From Deinandra increscens subsp. villosa (Eukaryota > Streptophyta > Magnoliopsida > Asterales > Asteraceae): a stretch of DNA of 64,000 bases. The translations under genes and the position numbers were made by a program. The stretch is from the NCBI GenBank assembly GCA_039602395.1, contig JBCNJP010000229.1, positions 202,215-266,214 on the forward strand. The letters are read 5' to 3'. The notes beneath the pieces were generated by a model that was not told where the DNA came from, did no database searches, and was given only the letters and a program-made list of their open reading frames with translations. Positions 32,126 through 42,385 of the stretch are shown here, piece after piece. Each line of letters starts with the position of its first letter. Position 1 is the stretch's first letter.

Positions 32126-33486
32126 TGTGACGACTGAGAATTTTTTTTTCTTTTCTTTTCTTTGTGTCTAGCTCATTAACTTTTACCGCGTTACGCAATT
32201 TTCGAGGACGAAAATTCTTCAACAAGGGGATACTGTGACAATCCGACTTTTCAGGTCATTTTCTGACATTAACTGAACGTAAAACGTATTAAATGTTGTG
32301 TGAACATTTATGTGCTTACCTGCGTTGACTTTAGCAATTAGGGTTTTGTGTAATCAATCACTAAACGAGCATGCACTTAAGTTTAGACGTTTGATATTCT
32401 TGTTCAATGATTATATGTTAATCGTACGTTACGATTTCATGTGAATGTTGCGTCATTTTATGTGACAATTATACCCTATGATTTTAGGTGACAATTATAT
32501 ATATATATATATAATATATATATATATATATGATTATATATATATATTAAACATGATTTAATTACATTTATTGATGTTTATGTATATATATAAATATAAA
32601 AGTTATGATTTTATGTGATTTTAAATAGATGATTGTGGAGTTATATCCCATGATTTATTTAAGTAAAACGAGATTCATATTTCCTATAAACGTTATACGA
32701 TTTGTATATTTTGACATTCCTCGTATATTCGTTGTTAGAAACATTTCCTGTTAACTCCGTTAGAAATCCGTTAGCACTCTTATAAACTTCGAGCGACCCT
32801 TATCTGCCATTTTTCCAAACTTCATTTTATTTAGATAAAACGCGGAGGGACTGTTTCTGTAATTACCTCAAACTATGTATCCACACTTGTAATACCTTGA
32901 GGAACCATAATGGTCATTTCTCAAAATAGAGTTTAATGGCGGACGTTTACGAGAAATCAAACCCGATGATCGGTTTCGACCGATCATCAACACCATCGTT
33001 TCAATTCACCATAAAATATTCTTTCAATAATAGAGTATTTTCAATCATTCACCTCTCCAGTCCCTCTCTCCTCTCTCTCGCAACCCCTTTCTCTCGTTCT
33101 CTGTTTTTTTTTTCGTTTTTCCGGCGACTCAGCAAGAACCCACCGAATCACTCACCATTCGACCTCCATTTCGATCACCACTATGGTCGTGAGTTTCTGA
33201 GGAGCAACCAGCTGCAATTGGATTTGGGTTTCGTGTCAGTGCTCAGAGTTCGCGTTCAAGCTTTCGGGTTCGTTTTCGGTTTCAAAAACACGTCACTTCT
33301 CATCTCCAACACGAGGTAGTTATACTGTCTTGTTAGTCGCATCGTTTGTCTAGTTTTTAATTAGGTCTTCACGATTTTCCGGCAACCGGAGCTAGGGTTC
33401 CGGTCACCGGAATTCTTGTATGAAGAAGATGACATCAGGCTGGGTCGGGTTATAATGATTTTCGCCTGGTTCTGACCAGACGCCAA

Positions 33487-33543
33487 TCTGGCACAACTGG
33501 TAAGGCGCTGGTGTTGCACGCTGAGGTCGCCGGTCTCGACCCA
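33487..33543 (+). ncRNA. tRNA-like module 1 in the 3' LTR
   Basis: A-box TGGCACAACTGG (33489-33500) matches the TRGCNNARYNGG consensus at every position. A B-box-like GGTCTCGACCC starts 43 bases later (33532), normal tRNA spacing. In the 5' LTR the B-box is the better GGTTCAAGTCC. It may be tRNA- or SINE-derived; transcription is unproven. Confidence 0.45.
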
Positions 33544-33628
33544 TTTTTAATTCTGCATTTTTCTAAACCCGGTTTCCTGGTCGCGTGACTGTGCATAAAA
33601 CTAAAATGTTCGGACCTATAACACAATC

Positions 33629-33702
33629 AGGGCCGTTGGCCGGGTGGTAACATCGTTGTGTTGTAACACAGAGGTCACGGGTTCGAACCCAGTGACCTCC
33701 AT
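33629..33702 (+). ncRNA. tRNA-like module 2 in the 3' LTR
   Basis: A-box-like TTGGCCGGGTGGTAA (about 33636-33650) and perfect B-box GGTTCGAACCC (33680-33690), 85 bases downstream of module 1. The segment AGGTCAC upstream of the B-box pairs with GTGACCT after it, so a short hairpin brackets it. Confidence 0.5.
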
Positions 33703-35198
33703 GTTTGTTGTTTTCCTTTTTAATTTGTATTGTTGAACATTTGAGTCACTAGATCTTGTATCGAAATCATTCCTTCTCGTATCTTAAACCCGTAAAAACA
33801 TATTTGGAACCATTAAACCTCGTAAATCGTATTATGGATTTTAAAATATGTTAGCTTATCTTGTTAAATTAAAAATAAAATTTTAACACCTATATATGTA
33901 TATATTGATATAAAAATTCTAGTTTTACAAAAAGGTATAAAAAAATTAAATAAATATATATATATATATACTATATAAATACATATACATATATATATAT
34001 ATATGTTTTGGGTAGATTAATATATAAACTTATGTCGTTGGATTTTTATTGAAATAACCAAATAATTTATGATAATCTTTAATATATATAAATATGTATT
34101 ATCCTCGCAAATTCGTTATTAACGTTACTGGAACGTTTAGTAAATATACATATATTATAATACATATTTATTTTTAGAATATTTGAACTTAGAAACTATA
34201 CAATATTGATATATATTGTGTTTCCTCGTCGTTATTTCGATAATCACTCGGATTTGGCACACGTGCCATCCTCGACTTGCTTTGAATCCCATGATCATTC
34301 GTTTTTGTCGTTTACGTTAGACTTAATAGTTTATAGAACACACATTTATACATTTATGCTCGTTAAGTGATTGATTGCTTACACAAGATTCGTTCTTGCT
34401 ACTTGATTTAACTGTTTATCTGGAACTTTGTTGTGCAACCTAAGGTGAGTTTCACGGCCCTATTTTACTGTTTTAAATCCTGTTGGGGGAGATTAACATG
34501 CAAACATTTGAACTGTTAGATAATTATATCACCTGAATGATAGTGGCACACTTATGATAAAGCCCTCACTTTATAGTTACTGTCAATGTGACATCAGCGG
34601 GAACTTATTTAGTAGATCTACTAGGTTTGACAGCCCCACCCGGGTCAGTCGCTCTGGCACGATTAGATATCGAACGGGTGTTATAAACTTCTTAGTTTTA
34701 ATGAGGCACAATTGAACTTGTTGAGCTTCAGTAACTGGATAGCTAGTTGATCTAGTCAAACGTGCACTGATTTCTTGAAAATAGTCTAGCTAACTATTGA
34801 TATATTATCTGGATTTTACCGAACCGTTAACTGATGAACTGATTAAACCTGTGAACTCACCAACCATTGTGTTGACAATTTTAGCATGTTATTTCTCAGG
34901 TCGCTAAACTGGATTGCTTGCCACGAGCTAGGATGCACCACTTAAGGATCATTATTGTCCTACATGCATAATAGACTTTAAAACTTTTCAAACTGATTAT
35001 CTTTTGGTTTGCGCATGTTTTGGCGCTTGAACATTTATTACAACTTTTGCCGTTTATGCTTCCGCATTTCAAAACGCATTTACTTTGATTTTATATTTGC
35101 ATTGCATATAGACTGTTCGTATGGCTAATGTGTTCGATCCTGGTTTATCACGCTCCCTGCGGCACGTTGTCGCGCGTGGGATTTTTGGGGGTGTGATA

Positions 35199-37104
35199 AT
35201 AGACCTAAGATTCGGATACCATCAGGTAAGAGTTACAGAATAAGATATTCCGAAAACTACATTCAGAATGAGATATGGGCATTATGAGTTCACTGTTATG
35301 CCATTCAAATTAACAAATGCACCAGAAGTATTTATGGATCTCATGAACATAGTATATAAACCTTACTTGGATAACTTCGTGATTGTGTTTATAGATGATA
35401 TTCTAATATATTCAAGAACTGAGAATGAGCGCGGTGAGCATTTGAGTAAAGTATTGGAACTACTGCGTGAAGAAAAGCTTTATGCTAAATTTTCAAGAAG
35501 TGAGTTTGGTGGAAGTTGTAATGAGATGGGAGCAACCTAAATCACCAACAGAAATAGGGTGATTTATTGGATTAGCTGGTTACTATAGAAGATTCATTCA
35601 GGACTTCTCCAAGATTACTACTACTTTAACCGCCTTGACTCAGAAGAAGGTAAAATTTAATTTGAAGCAGAAGCATATGGATGCCTTCGAATTGTTTAAG
35701 TAGAAGTTGAGTTCTGCACCTATTCTTTCATTGCCAAACAGTTCTGATGATTTTGTTGTGTATTGTGATGCTTCTATTAATGGATTGGGTTGCTTACTTA
35801 TGCAGAAGGAGAATGTCATCGCCTACGCATCTAGACAATTAAAAGTGCATGAAAATAATTACACCACCTACGATTTGGAATTAGGTGCAGTAGTCTTGGC
35901 TCTAAAGAGATAGAGACATTACTTATATGGCACTAAATTTGTGGTATATTCAGATCATAAAATTCTTCAGCGCCTGTTCAATCAGAAGAAGTTGAATATG
36001 AGATAATGGCGCTAGATAGAAACTTTAAGCGATTATGACTATGAAATTAAGTATCATCCAAAGAAATCCAATGTCGTGGCGGTTGCTCTAAGCATGAAAG
36101 AAAGAGCGAAACCATTCCGAGTACGTCTCATGGGGTTAGATGTTCACGTAAGCTTCATAGATGAAATTTAGAAAGCTCAAAGTAATGAGTTAGAAAATCT
36201 ATATTAAGATAAAGAAGAAATACAATTGGTTAAGAAAAATCTAAGTAAAGAGCACAATAATATACTTCGAATGGGAAATCGAATATGGATTCATAGAGAT
36301 GGAGGATTACGAGAGGTAGTTCTTTATGAGACTCACAGATCGATGTATATGATGCACTTAGGACGTGACAAGATGTACCACAACTTAGAGGCTAATTATT
36401 GGTGGCTGGGAATGAAAAAAGGCATAGCAGAGTTCGTGGAGAGATGTCCTACATGTTTACAAGCAAAAGCTGAACAACAGAAACCATCTACATATTTGCA
36501 ACTGCTGGAATCACCTGTATGGAAATAGGAATTAGTTACAATGGATTTTGTAACTAAATTACCCAAAACAAGTAGTGGACATGATCCAATATGGGTAATA
36601 GTTGATCGTTAACCAAGTCATCCCATTTTCTACCGATAAAGGAGACCTATTCAATGGAACGATTGGCTTAGCTGTACGTGAATGATTCTATGCATGGCGT
36701 AACATTATCCATAGTGTCAGATCGAGATAGCATATTTATATATCGCTTTTGGCAGAGTTTTCAATGGGCAATGGTGACGAGACTAAGTTTAAGCATAGCA
36801 TATCATCCCCAAACGGATGGGCAAAGTAAAAGAATAATCCACACTTTAGAGGATATGGTACGCGCATATGTTATTGAGTTCGGAGGTAGTTGGGATAAAC
36901 ATTTATCGTTAATGGAATTCTCCTACAATAACAACTTCCACTCAAGTATAAAGGCAACACCATTTGAGGCCTTATATGGAAGGACATGTCGTACACTGGT
37001 ATGTTGGTCCGAAATCGGTGAGAGTCGGTTAATAGGACTAGAGGTGGTAGTAGAGACGACGGAAAAAGTTAAGCAAATTTGTGAAAGGCTTAAAGCTGCA
37101 CAAG
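35199..37104 (+). pseudogene. Older gypsy element: RT, RNase H and integrase remnant
   Basis: The frame opens in mid-RT (IDLRFGYHQ) directly after the chromovirus LTR. It continues through YGHYEFTVMPF and FIDDILIYS, RNase H (VVYCDASINGLGC, YASRQLK), an integrase zinc region (CPTCLQAKAEQQKP) and core (VIVDR, VSDRDSIF, GQSKRIIHTLEDM). At least ten stops or frameshifts are present. In the integrase the expected Glu in GQSERT is Lys. The frame ends abruptly at about 37104 in ERLKAAQD, where an LTR fragment begins. The upstream gag, protease and RT fingers should lie left of the chromovirus but are not seen there. Confidence 0.85.
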
Positions 37105-37890
37105 ATAGCGAAGATGGCGACGGGGCTCGCACCGTTGACGTCGCAACGACAGCGACACACGACAGTGGTGATGGCCTTGCTACGGTGACGCGGCGGTGCA
37201 CCAACTGTAGGCGGCGACGGCTTCGATAGCAGTGGCGGCGGGCAGTGCTTTGGCGGCGACTCAGTACTCGAACGATGGCGGTGGTCGGGGTTGTAGCTGC
37301 ACCGGGGATCGCAGCTATGAGGTGGTGCTTCGATGGTCGTTGACGGGATGAGGCGACGATGAATCTCTAGTGGCTAGGGCTCGTGAATGGGAGGAGCCGG
37401 CGAGAGAGAGAGAGGCACGAGGGAGAGGGGGCGCGACGGCTGACAGAATGGCACAGTGATTAGGGTTTCCTAATGCCGTAGTCGCTTATTAATAAGCCGA
37501 CTAATTACCCTTTTAGTCCCTCGTTAATCCTCTTTACCAAAACAAACCACCGATGTTGACGATTAATTTATAAAATGAGTTTATTAATCTAAAAGTCGTA
37601 AACCCGAGAACCGATAAACTCACATAACAATTTATTTGATTCATTTTATTCACCGTAAACGTTAATCCATAAATCAAAACGTTATATTCCATAGATTATC
37701 GTGAAGATAAATTCCGTAATTAAATACATGTTTTTTACTCTAGAATAAACATAAATTAATTACTGATTTCCATGATTCACTTGTTAATCAGTTAAACGGA
37801 TTTACTTCTCGTTGCCCTCAGTGTAACTCTTACGGGTCTTAACCGGGTCGGGTTCTTGTGTTGTCGGATTTGGACATATAATATCCAACA
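37105..37890 (-). mobile_element. Truncated copia-type LTR related to the 56524-63947 element
   Basis: On the reverse strand it begins TGTTGGATATTATATGTCC at 37890. It shares AAGACCCGTAAGAGTTACAC and a GC-rich CGCC/GGCGG block with the LTRs at 56524 and 62639. The far end at about 37105 has no CA terminus, so it is a 5' LTR part only. It joins a gypsy integrase remnant on the left to a copia gag remnant on the right. The frame 36923-37204 on the reverse strand is a shadow. Confidence 0.6.
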
Positions 37891-38227
37891 TACGAGGATA
37901 TCTAAACAAAAATTAGAGATTTTTATGTTGCAAAGGAAATTAAAGAACTTTAATAATTCACCGACGTTCCTGAATTATTTGTATAAGCTGGAGAAGAGTC
38001 GGGAGAATGGTAAATATGCAAATCTTAATCAAGTTCTTGCTCCTGTGGATATTGAAATATTTATACCAGCTATACCATCTAGTCTTGAACAACATGATTA
38101 TTCAAAATTTGCTGATACCAGCTCAGGAAAGAAAACAAAGTCAAAGTCTCGAAAGAAAAAAGATGAAGAAAGATTTGATTCAAGAAAAGTTCCGAAGTTT
38201 GATTCAAAATATAAATTTTTGAAAGAT
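37891..38227 (+). pseudogene. Copia gag remnant, left part
   Basis: The forward frame includes NYLYKLEKSRENGKYANLNQ and a Lys-rich stretch (KKTKSKSRKKKDEE), and runs to KYKFLKD at the insertion point of the Athila-like element. The right part resumes at 46345 after the duplicated AAGAT. Joining them needs a frame change, so the gene was already damaged or has decayed since. It belongs to the same gag family as 6481-7226 on the reverse strand. Confidence 0.6.
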
Positions 38228-39857
38228 TGATGTGTTGCAAACACATCCCATTTTCAGGGTCTTTTGTTTAGTATTTGAGTCGGTTTTAAGTCCGCTTTGA
38301 GTTGTTTATTATGCTTTTAGTTAAGTTTGTGTCTTCGGGGTCTTGTTTATGTTTTTTGTGAGTTTTGTAGGTATTTCAATAAAGTCCCGAGGCTATGAGA
38401 GGAAGGTTGGTGAGAATTGAAGAGAAACAAAGAAGAAGGGCTGAACAAGCTGTCCCAGGCGTATCGCCTGGGACCTGATGACTAGTAGGCGATACGCTCG
38501 GAAAGAGGAAGTCAACAGAAGCTCATAAGTCGGTTTGACCGACTGTTTTGTCGCGACATAGGCAGTAGGCGTATCGCCTAGCAGAGGATACACCTCCAAG
38601 CGATACGCTTGGAGGTCTAAAACCCGCAAAAGAAGTAAATTCCGTATAAAATCGATTTTAGGGTTTCAATTCGTCATTCAGCACCGGCGTTCGACCAGAG
38701 GACGACTGAGAGGCGATTTTCGAAGAAAAGAAGGTGGATTCAAGGGAGATCGATTGGGAGCATAAAGTCAATCAATTTTGCATTACGGTTCCGTTCTCAA
38801 TCTTTGTTTCTTGTATTTGTTGAGTTTGCAACCATGTTCTTAGTTACATTTTCTGACTTTATTTGTGATTTTGCTATGACTATGGTGGTTGGCTAAATTG
38901 TATCACCACCTAGGCTATTATGATGAACTTTTGATATTTGTGACTAAGCTTGACTTTTGACAATTTGATTGATGTTTGTTTTCTATTAAATCCCATTAAT
39001 TTTCTGTGATGATGCATCGAGTATACTTGAATTAGGATTGCTAGTTATTGATTATATCTTGCTTTGCTTGCGGATGTCTTCCGGTTTGGGTAAAGTAGTT
39101 AACTTGTAGGTCGATCTTGCATGTTGATGTGATTGCTTAATTGTAGTCATAGGTTTAGTTAATAATTGGTTATTTGAATCTTGTGTGTTGCTAGCTAAAT
39201 AGACTTAAAAGGGTGATAGCTATCGGGTAGTCGGGTTGGTTAATTGCTTAGGATCGAGTTGTCCCAAAAGGAAATTCCCTAGGTTATTTGTCTAGCTTGC
39301 TATTCCGAGTCATTATCGTTGGTTAGTGGTAGCTCCTGTTAGGTCTAAGGTGCCCGAGATTTAGGTTCAGAGGTGGTTAGGACTAATTGAGGTAGGAAGT
39401 ACTTAAAAGGTGAACTCCTGTTCGAGCGTTAGAAGCAATTACTAGGAAGGACTTAAAAGGTGAACTAGGATCCATCAGAATTGTCAAGGTCAGGTTTGGT
39501 CATAGATGTTAATTGGGATTCAAGGTCTAGGTGGTGTCTTCTCTCATTCGGTAGTCTTCTCAAGGTTTGCTCTGCTGTCGTTCGTTAGTGTTTGTTAAAG
39601 TTAGTTAAATCAATCTCAATTCAAAAACCCAAATTACTCAGTATTTCCATTTCATAGGTCTAGGTTAGTTTTGTCTATAGAGTGTCTCTAGGGTTCGATA
39701 TTCCCGGTCTTGCCTTAGCTTTGCTATAATCCGACAGGTACACTTGCCTTAGGGTTCGGTTTAGTTTAGGTATTTTCGGTAAAATTAGGTGTGTCTAGGT
39801 CTAGGTTTAGGTCTAGGTTTTATATAGTTATTTTTAGAGTACGTTCCGAACACATCA
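38228..39857 (+). repeat. 5' LTR of the Athila-like element
   Basis: 1630 bp. A hairpin cluster occupies 38454-38615, directly upstream of the TATA-like TATAAAAT at about 38644. Beyond this, about 1.2 kb of R-U5-like AT-rich sequence ends with repeated TAGGTCTAGGTT words near 39800. No gene inside. Confidence 0.92.
38454..38615 (+). promoter_or_regulatory. Cluster of CpG hairpins upstream of the LTR TATA box
   Basis: Perfect stems in order: CCCAGGCG/CGCCTGGG (38454-38472), AGTCGGT/ACCGACT (38528-38544), TGTCGCGACA (38549-38558), TAGGCG/CGCCTA (38566-38580) and CCTCCAAGCG/CGCTTGGAGG (38593-38615). A sixth half-site, TAGGCGATACGC, is at about 38486. The 3' LTR repeats the cluster at 44917-45080. 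The function is unknown; position just upstream of TATA suggests a cis-regulatory or structural role. Confidence 0.6.
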
Positions 39858-39863
39858 AGTTTT

Positions 39864-39881
39864 TGGCGCCGTTGCCGGGGA
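39864..39881 (+). other. Primer-binding site of the Athila-like element
   Basis: TGGCGCCGTTGCCGGGGA, six bases inside the LTR. This is the site found in Athila-type elements (usually attributed to tRNA-Asp). Confidence 0.88.
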
Positions 39882-40038
39882 CACTTGGCAATAGCAAGAT
39901 TAACTTAGGTCGTCGTTAGGAAATTTTGAGTCTTTTTGGTTTTTCCGTGTCTAGAGTCTTAGGATTTCCGTTTTTGAGTCTAGAGTTTTAGGTTTAATTT
40001 CTTCTTTTAATTTTTCTTTGAGTCAGTTTCCCCATTTT

Positions 40039-41998
40039 ATGCCACACACCCGTTCACGAGGTCCTCCTGAGCTGTCACCATTTTCTGATCCCGACGCGGA
40101 TATTCGTGAACGGTTTCGCCTTCTTCGCACGGAGCTAGAGGCTTTCATCATTTCCACCGCTCACTCCAAACCATCTTCTTCCACACAAACCACACGCGAC
40201 ACCAAACCCATTCCATTCCCCGATCTTATCATCCATGGCGGCACGTCGCACCGTCCACGAGCAGGCCAGCGCCGGAGTCACCGAGGCCCGGTTCGCTATC
40301 GCTCAGCCTGACATTGCCAACACCGCGAATTGGCAAGTTCCGTCCCACGTCATCAACGCTTTGACGCATTCCATTCAGTTCCATGGACGTGAGGACGAAG
40401 ATGCACCGACGCATATTTCGCGCTTTATTCGAATTTGCAACACGTTCGGACTCACGGGAGTCGCGAACGAAATCATTTATCTGCGTCTGTTCCCATTCTC
40501 CCTTACGTCTCGAGCCGCCGAGTGGCTCGAGACGCTTCCGCCTAACTCGATCGCCACCTGGGACGATCTGATGTTAAAATTCCTGAAGAAGTATCATCCC
40601 CCAGCCAAGGCTTCACGTACTCGGGAGGAAATCCACTCTTTCAGGATGGACCCCGATGAGCCTTATTCTGTCGCATACGAGAGATTCAACACCCTTCTGA
40701 GTAGATGTCCGCAACACGGGTTGACGGACTGGGCGATCATAGAAAAGTTCTACAATGGACTTCCTTATTCTGTTCAGAAGGAGTTCAACATCTCGGCTGG
40801 AGGACATATGATGGAGAAGCTCACTGTTGACGAATGCAAATCACTTTTCGAGAGCTTCGCCCTTGCTGAACAGCAGGCACCCGGAGGTCGGAGAGCCACC
40901 TTGGCCCCGACTAGATCACTCGCACCATCTACATCTACCCGGGGTGTCAATCACATTGGCTCAGAAACCATGCCACCTAGGGAGTTAGAGAATATTTACA
41001 AAGCTTTAGAAGAAATCAAACTCCATATCAAAGCCAAATGTGAGCTGTGTAGAGGCGCTCATGACACTCGAGACTGCCCGCTTGCTCCCGCTGAGCAGGT
41101 GGACTACATTGGAAACCGAAACCAGTTCGGTAATTCTTTCCAGTCTGGGTGGAGGAGTGGCCAGAATTCAGGATGGCGAGAGGGAGGTAACCCACCTGGT
41201 TTTCCACCGAGGAATAACTATGGTGGAGGAGATGACGGGGCTGGTTTTAAGGAGATCAGAGAGCTTATTGCTAACCAGACCCAGATCCTGCAGCAGATTG
41301 TGGCGAGAGATGAAGGAACGCAGAAGAAGCTAGCTGAGCATGACACGTTACTGAGAAATCAACAAGCTTCGTTCCTGGATTTGCAGCGTTCGGTGGGTGA
41401 TATCGCGAAGCAGCTGAAGGAGCTCAATTCCCGTGGGGGTCAATTTTCTGGTAGTACTTACAAGAACCCCAATGCCAATGTCAATGCCATCACTACTAGG
41501 AGCGGGAGAGTTGTTCAGAGTCCATCACCGGCAGTTGTTGAGGAGGAGCCGGTTGATGAGGAGATTGTGTTGGAGACGCCTGACGGGAGGGTGCACGAGA
41601 GCGTAACGCCAGCAAGTACCGCACCAAACGTCGAGGCTGAGGGAGTGAAGAGACCACCGGTTGGAGAGAAGCCACTGAAGTGGGAGGCGGTGAGAGAGAA
41701 GAAAAGAGTTCGTTTTGCGCCTCAGCCGATCACGGCCGATGATTTGAAGCAGGTGCCTTATCCTGAGAGGTTGATTCAACAGAAGAATGCGCGTGAGTAC
41801 AGTCAGTTTTTAGAGCTTCTTAAGCAACTTAGGATTACACTACCTTTCACTGATGTCATAAAACAAATGCCTAAGTATGCTAAATTTTTAAAAGACATGT
41901 TAACAAATAAAAAGAAGCTTGAAAGTTTTTCTGATGTTACACTTGATGCCCAATGTTCTGCTGTAGTTCAGAATAGGTTGCCTGAGAAACTTGACTGA
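40039..41998 (+). pseudogene. Athila-like gag, one frame break near the N-terminus
   Basis: The native start is probably ATG 40039 (MPHTRSRGPPELSPFSD). That frame shifts within 40235-40311 into the long frame 40235-41998 (587 aa). The retrotrans_gag domain lies at about 40340-40860 (FHGREDEDAPTHISRFI, RAAEWLETLPPNSI, FLKKYHPP, FYNGLP). A CX2CX4HX4C-like CELCRGAHDTRDC follows (about 41038-41076), then a coiled-coil region and ITTRSGRVV (about 41488), the usual gag-protease linker of Athila elements. The frame has no stop over 1.76 kb, which argues for a young insertion. Confidence 0.85.
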
Positions 41999-42385
41999 TC
42001 CTGGTACCTTTACAATTCCTTGCTCTTTTGGTGATTCGTCTGTTACTTGTGCTTTAGCTGATCTAGGTGCCTAGTATTAATGTTATGCCATATTCTGTTT
42101 TTCATGCACCTAGGATTAGGCGAGTTAGAGCCGACTAGGATGACAATTTCTTTAGCAGATAGGTCGGTTGTTAGACCCAAAGGAATAGTGGAAAATGTGC
42201 TTGTTCAAATTGATAAATTTTTGTTCCCTATAGACTTTGTGGTAGTTGACAGTGCATATGATGCTAGTTGCCCTTTGATTTTAGGTAGGCCTTTCCTTAG
42301 GACCGCCCGGGCGCTAGTTGATGTTTTTGCGGGCACGATTACTTTGAGGGTTGACGATGAGACTGTTGTGTTTGAAGGTAGGTAG
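41999..42385 (+). pseudogene. Athila-like protease remnant
   Basis: After gag, a frame reads TIPCSFGDSSVTCALADLGA, containing the DLGAS active-site type of Athila proteases, and then meets a stop at 42072. A second frame (42080-42385) continues with HLGLGELEPTRMTISLADRS and CPLILGRPFLRTARALVDV. The expected RT sequence does not follow; the remaining interior is noncoding. Confidence 0.75.

Larger units (their letters stand above)
24650..35198 (+). mobile_element. Tekay-like chromovirus (Ty3/gypsy) with long LTRs
   Basis: A partial 5' LTR (24650-26321), initiator-Met primer site, an extra upstream ORF, gag with two CCHC knuckles, protease, RT, RNase H, integrase with C-terminal chromodomain-like end, and a 3' LTR (to 35198). 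The order and the chromodomain place it among chromoviruses; Tekay is my recognition of the family. It sits inside the RT of an older gypsy element: the codons immediately after 35198 read IDLRFGYHQ. Pol has about half a dozen stops or frameshifts. Confidence 0.88.
32234..35198 (+). repeat. 3' LTR of the chromovirus
   Basis: Starts TGTGACAATCCG after the purine-rich AACAAGGGGA and ends GGGGGTGTGATA (CA mutated to TA). At about 2.97 kb it is a long LTR. An alternative start, TGTGACGACTG at 32126, follows a nearly identical purine tract 108 bp upstream. It contains AT microsatellites (about 32495-32560 and 33950-34010), two tRNA-like modules and a 33-codon-scale open stretch at 32936-33319 that I do not call a gene. 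Confidence 0.82.

Noticed and set aside
32936..33319. 127-codon forward frame in the chromovirus 3' LTR
   Set aside because: It lies in the LTR leader region with low-complexity Ser/Phe content and no recognisable domain.
38454..38615. CRISPR-like repeat array (regular palindromic repeats)
   Set aside because: The hairpins differ in sequence and spacing, there are no repeat-spacer units, and the context is an LTR promoter in a plant genome.
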